Positions 61,554 to 64,000 of a DNA stretch of 64,000 nt are shown here, one piece after another. A program made the translations under genes and the position numbers. Below the pieces are notes generated by a model, which saw only the letters and a program-made list of their open reading frames with translations, was not told the origin of the DNA and searched no databases. The stretch's first letter is position 1. Each line of letters begins with the position of its first letter. Source of the stretch: Kerstersia gyiorum (lineage in GTDB: Bacteria > Pseudomonadota > Gammaproteobacteria > Burkholderiales > Burkholderiaceae_B); contig NZ_SGWZ01000001.1 in NCBI RefSeq assembly GCF_004216755.1, forward strand, positions 434,001-498,000. The letters run 5' to 3'.

Positions 61554-62237
61554 ATGTATACCCCGAAAGCGTATGTCGAAAATGATCTTGATGTCCTGCA
61601 TGAACACATGCGGCTCTGGAGTTTTGCCACCCTGGTGACCTCCGGCGCCAATGGCGTGCAGGCCACGCACCTGCCGTTCCTGCTGGAAGAAGGCGGGCCG
61701 GAAGGCCTGGGCATCCTGACCACCCACTTGGCGCGGGCCAATCCGCAGAGCCAGGATCTGCTGGCCGGTGCGCCAGCGCTGGTCATCTTCCAGGGGCCGC
61801 ATGCCTTCGTGACGCCGAGCTGGTATGTGAACCAGATGACTTTCCCGACCTGGAACTACACCGCCATCCATGCGCGCGGCCAGCCGGAACTGATAGAAGA
61901 CCCCGAGGACATACACGAACTGCTGCGCGAAACCGTGGCGATCTACGACACGCCGCTGGGTGGCAACTGGCGCTTCGACGTCATGCCCGCCGATATGATC
62001 GTGCCGCGTCTGCGCGCCATCATGGGCGTGCGTATCCCCGTGACCAAACTGGAAGGCAAGTTCAAGATCAACCAGGACAAATCACGCGAAGACCAGCTGG
62101 GCGTGGTTGCGGCGCTGGAGGCCCAGCCGGATTCCCAGGCGCGTGATATGGCGGCGCTGATGCGGCGTTGTTTGGGGCTGGATGCGGCCGTGGCGGATAA
62201 GCCGCAAGACGCTGTGCCAGCCAAAGTGCGGGTATGA
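61554..62237 (+). CDS. FMN-binding PaiB-family protein
   Basis: The 227-residue protein begins MYTPKAYVENDLDVLHEHMRLWSFATLVT and has FVTPSWYVNQMTFPTWNYTAIHARGQPELIED and KLEGKFKINQDKSREDQ, the full PaiB pattern with a split-barrel FMN fold. Bacillus PaiB was described as a negative regulator of sporulation and protease genes. Here its operon position suggests a flavin-dependent enzyme or sensor linked to the uptake system. A hairpin follows. Confidence 0.88.
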   Translation: MYTPKAYVENDLDVLHEHMRLWSFATLVTSGANGVQATHLPFLLEEGGPEGLGILTTHLARANPQSQDLLAGAPALVIFQGPHAFVTPSWYVNQMTFPTWNYTAIHARGQPELIEDPEDIHELLRETVAIYDTPLGGNWRFDVMPADMIVPRLRAIMGVRIPVTKLEGKFKINQDKSREDQLGVVAALEAQPDSQARDMAALMRRCLGLDAAVADKPQDAVPAKVRV

Positions 62238-62242
62238 AAACA

Positions 62243-62277
62243 AGCCGCCGTTTTTTCCGCAAAAAAAACAGGCGGCT
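62243..62277. terminator. Bidirectional terminator candidate between the PaiB gene and the right-hand gene
   Basis: AGCCGCC pairs with GGCGGCT, and inside it a T6 run faces an A8 run, so the stem can extend further. The gene from the right ends 43 bases later, so the element may stop transcripts from both sides. Confidence 0.55.
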
Positions 62278-62319
62278 GTGCCTTCAAGCAGGGCCGTGTG
62301 GTGGTGTGCCTGCCGGGCG

Positions 62320-64000
62320 TCAGTACGGTTTGCGGGCGCGGCGTCCTGCGGCCAACAGCAGCAAGGCCAGTGCCGGCCAGAACGGCAGGGCGCCGCCACC
62401 GCCGGTGTACTTGATGGCGTTGCCGTCGGTTTCGCTGGCGACGCTATCGACCCGCAAGGTGGCGATGTTGGAGCCGATGGGCGTCCCGGTGGTGCTGTTT
62501 ACGCAGGAGAGCGAGTAGGTATAGACGCCGCTGGCGGCTTTGGTGACATCCACACTGCCGTCTTCCGCCTGTGGGCCGTCCCAGTCATGCGCTTTTGACG
62601 TGGCCGTGCAGGAGCCTGGCACGACGCCAGAGGCAGTCCAGGTAATGCGGGCGGTTTCGCCACGCTTGATGGAAGCAGGAAAGACGGCAAGGTTGATCGT
62701 GGCACCCTGATCCGCACCATAACGCCAGATGGTGCCGGAGTTGGAATAGTCGTATTCCATGACGCCGCCCTGCACGCGGTCGAACCAGCGCTCCGCGCCG
62801 CCATGCCGCGTGGACCCATACAAGGCGCCGTCTTGCCCCAGCGTGACGCCAGTGGGTGATTTTCCTGTTGTGCGTTCGGAAAACTCATGACGCACGCTGA
62901 AGGCGCTATCCGGGTCGCTGCGCCATTTGTCCATGTCCAGCGCGTACAGCACGCCATCGCTGACCTGGAAGGCGTAGTCGCTCTCTGTTTTGTCCGCGCT
63001 CAGGTTGTTGCGCGTCCAACCCAGCGGTATGGGTTTATAGGGGTTGCCGAAATAGAAGTTGTGCAGCGAGCCGCCGGACAGCGTGGTGCCATAAAGCGTA
63101 TTGCCGATGAAGGCGAGCGGCCCGCGCGGCGTGGCGCCGTTGATGCCGTCGAAACGGTGCAGGGTCTGGAAATTGCTGCCGTCCGTGCCGATGCGAAAGA
63201 GGGTGCCATTGCTGTTGAAACCGACATCGTATCGGTTGCTGTCCGCCGGATATTCCCATTTCGTGGTGTAGGGCGTGGCGCCTGTCGTCATGGAGGCGGA
63301 ACCCTGCACCTGGCCGCACAGCAGGCTGGGCGTGACATAGCGGATCGTCACTTTCTCGTATGCCTGGAGGGCGGGCCGGAACAGCCACCGTGAGGGTGTG
63401 GTGTAGATGTTGCAGGCGCTGACAGACGAAGTGCCATAGAGATGGCCGTCAGGGCCTTGCGTCAGCGTGTTCATGCCGGTGTCGGACAGCAGGAAACTGA
63501 TGGAGGTGCCATCGACGGTATTGCTGGTCTGCCAGATGGCTGCGTTCTCGGTATTGAATTCGCCATCGGCAAGGGTGAATTCGCGCAGGACGGTGTAGCT
63601 GGTATCAGGTCGAGCAGGATCGAGTTTGAACAGGATGCCGGTAGGCGTGTTGGCGGCCGTATCGGCGCCGGGGGCGCCGGGGGTTCCGCGGCTATATGCC
63701 ATCAGTCCATAGAGCCAGCCATCGGCAGCCAGGATGATGTCATTGAGCAATTGGCCGCGCCCTGCTTGCCGCAGCGGGAAGGCGTGGAGGGTGCTTAGTT
63801 CGTCGCGCGCGGACAGTTTGTATATGCGGCCGTTGCCATCCGGGCCTTCGTCCATGCCATAGAGCGTGCCATCGCTAGCCTGCGCCAGGCGCCCATAGGG
63901 AAAATACAGCTTGTCCAGCGTGCTGGCGATGATGCTGGCGTGAGTGCCGTCGGCATCGGCTCGCACCAGGGCGCCGGTGGTGACCAGGCTGGTGCCATAG
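62320..64000 (-). CDS. Secreted repeat protein with GlyGly-CTERM-like sorting signal (N-terminus outside window)
   Basis: The visible 560 residues contain repeats such as QASDGTLYGMDEGPDGNGRIYKL, GPDGHLYGTSSVS, NTLYGTTLSGGSLHN and GQDGALYGSTRHGGAER. These match the choice-of-anchor type DGxLYGTTxxGG repeats of large surface proteins. An Ig-like domain of about 90 residues follows (INLAVFPASIKRGETARITWTASG). The end GGGGALPFWPALALLLLAAGRRARKPY has a Gly run, a hydrophobic segment and a basic tail. This is the pattern of GlyGly-CTERM signals cut by rhombosortase. The frame continues to the last base, so start and signal peptide are not seen. Confidence 0.75.
   Translation of the reverse strand, partial: YGTSLVTTGALVRADADGTHASIIASTLDKLYFPYGRLAQASDGTLYGMDEGPDGNGRIYKLSARDELSTLHAFPLRQAGRGQLLNDIILAADGWLYGLMAYSRGTPGAPGADTAANTPTGILFKLDPARPDTSYTVLREFTLADGEFNTENAAIWQTSNTVDGTSISFLLSDTGMNTLTQGPDGHLYGTSSVSACNIYTTPSRWLFRPALQAYEKVTIRYVTPSLLCGQVQGSASMTTGATPYTTKWEYPADSNRYDVGFNSNGTLFRIGTDGSNFQTLHRFDGINGATPRGPLAFIGNTLYGTTLSGGSLHNFYFGNPYKPIPLGWTRNNLSADKTESDYAFQVSDGVLYALDMDKWRSDPDSAFSVRHEFSERTTGKSPTGVTLGQDGALYGSTRHGGAERWFDRVQGGVMEYDYSNSGTIWRYGADQGATINLAVFPASIKRGETARITWTASGVVPGSCTATSKAHDWDGPQAEDGSVDVTKAASGVYTYSLSCVNSTTGTPIGSNIATLRVDSVASETDGNAIKYTGGGGALPFWPALALLLLAAGRRARKPY

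Overview
The window is a high-GC chromosomal segment of a betaproteobacterium of the order Burkholderiales, most likely family Alcaligenaceae (Bordetella/Achromobacter/Alcaligenes/Kerstersia side). This rests on the complete str, S10, spc and alpha ribosomal blocks with betaproteobacterial-type proteins, a CIRCE box in front of rpoH, a PhaM-type polyhydroxybutyrate granule protein, and a lipopolysaccharide-core glycosyltransferase cluster between glmU and glmS that resembles the Bordetella core locus. The genus is inference; no rRNA or tRNA gene is present to settle it.

Left part (1-24164). The 5' part of gltB (minus strand) opens the window, followed by a spacer with two NtrC-type boxes and a degenerate IS200/RAYT-like transposase gene. 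Next come rpoH with CIRCE box and terminator, a Nudix hydrolase, phaM and glmU. A cell-envelope block follows: two paralogous NodB-type deacetylases, three glycosyltransferases and a WaaL/Wzy-type ligase, ended by an Lrp-type regulator. glmS follows, so the two enzymes that make UDP-GlcNAc (GlmS and GlmU) flank a cluster likely to use hexosamines. After glmS come a SulP anion transporter, a periplasmic beta-propeller protein, a deoxyinosine glycosylase overlapping an acylphosphatase gene, an Atg22/UMF1-type MFS carrier, YegP, an AEC carrier, and a small membrane protein translationally coupled to YchJ.

Centre (24165-46703). This is the translation superoperon: rpsL-rpsG-fusA-tuf-rpsJ, then a terminator and a 3.1-kb interruption (a MurI-like protein lacking both catalytic cysteines, a TRIC-family channel and a LysR regulator). 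A new promoter precedes rplC-rplD-rplW-rplB-rpsS-rplV-rpsC-rplP-rpmC-rpsQ. A terminator and a promoter separate this from rplN-rplX-rplE-rpsN-rpsH-rplF-rplR-rpsE-rpmD-rplO-secY-infA and rpsM-rpsK-rpsD, then rpoA and rplQ. rpmJ is missing from its usual place between infA and rpsM. The rpsD-rpoA and rpoA-rplQ spacers are unusually long and rich in inverted repeats; the first contains two mutually exclusive hairpins behind a possible promoter.

Right part (46704-64000). A LysE exporter, dsbD-cutA, an AraC regulator with an alpha/beta hydrolase, and a MocR-type regulator divergent from an apparent six- to seven-gene uptake/catabolic operon: peptide-type ABC transporter (binding protein, two permeases, one fused double ATPase), a GhrA-like 2-hydroxyacid dehydrogenase, an HSL-family esterase and a PaiB-like flavin protein. 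The window ends inside a secreted repeat protein whose C-terminus looks like a GlyGly-CTERM sorting signal.

The most interesting leads are the rpsD-rpoA RNA switch candidate, the split S10 operon with its cysteine-less racemase homologue, and the catalytically dead transposase relative next to gltB. All functions are assigned by motif reading only; no database search was possible.
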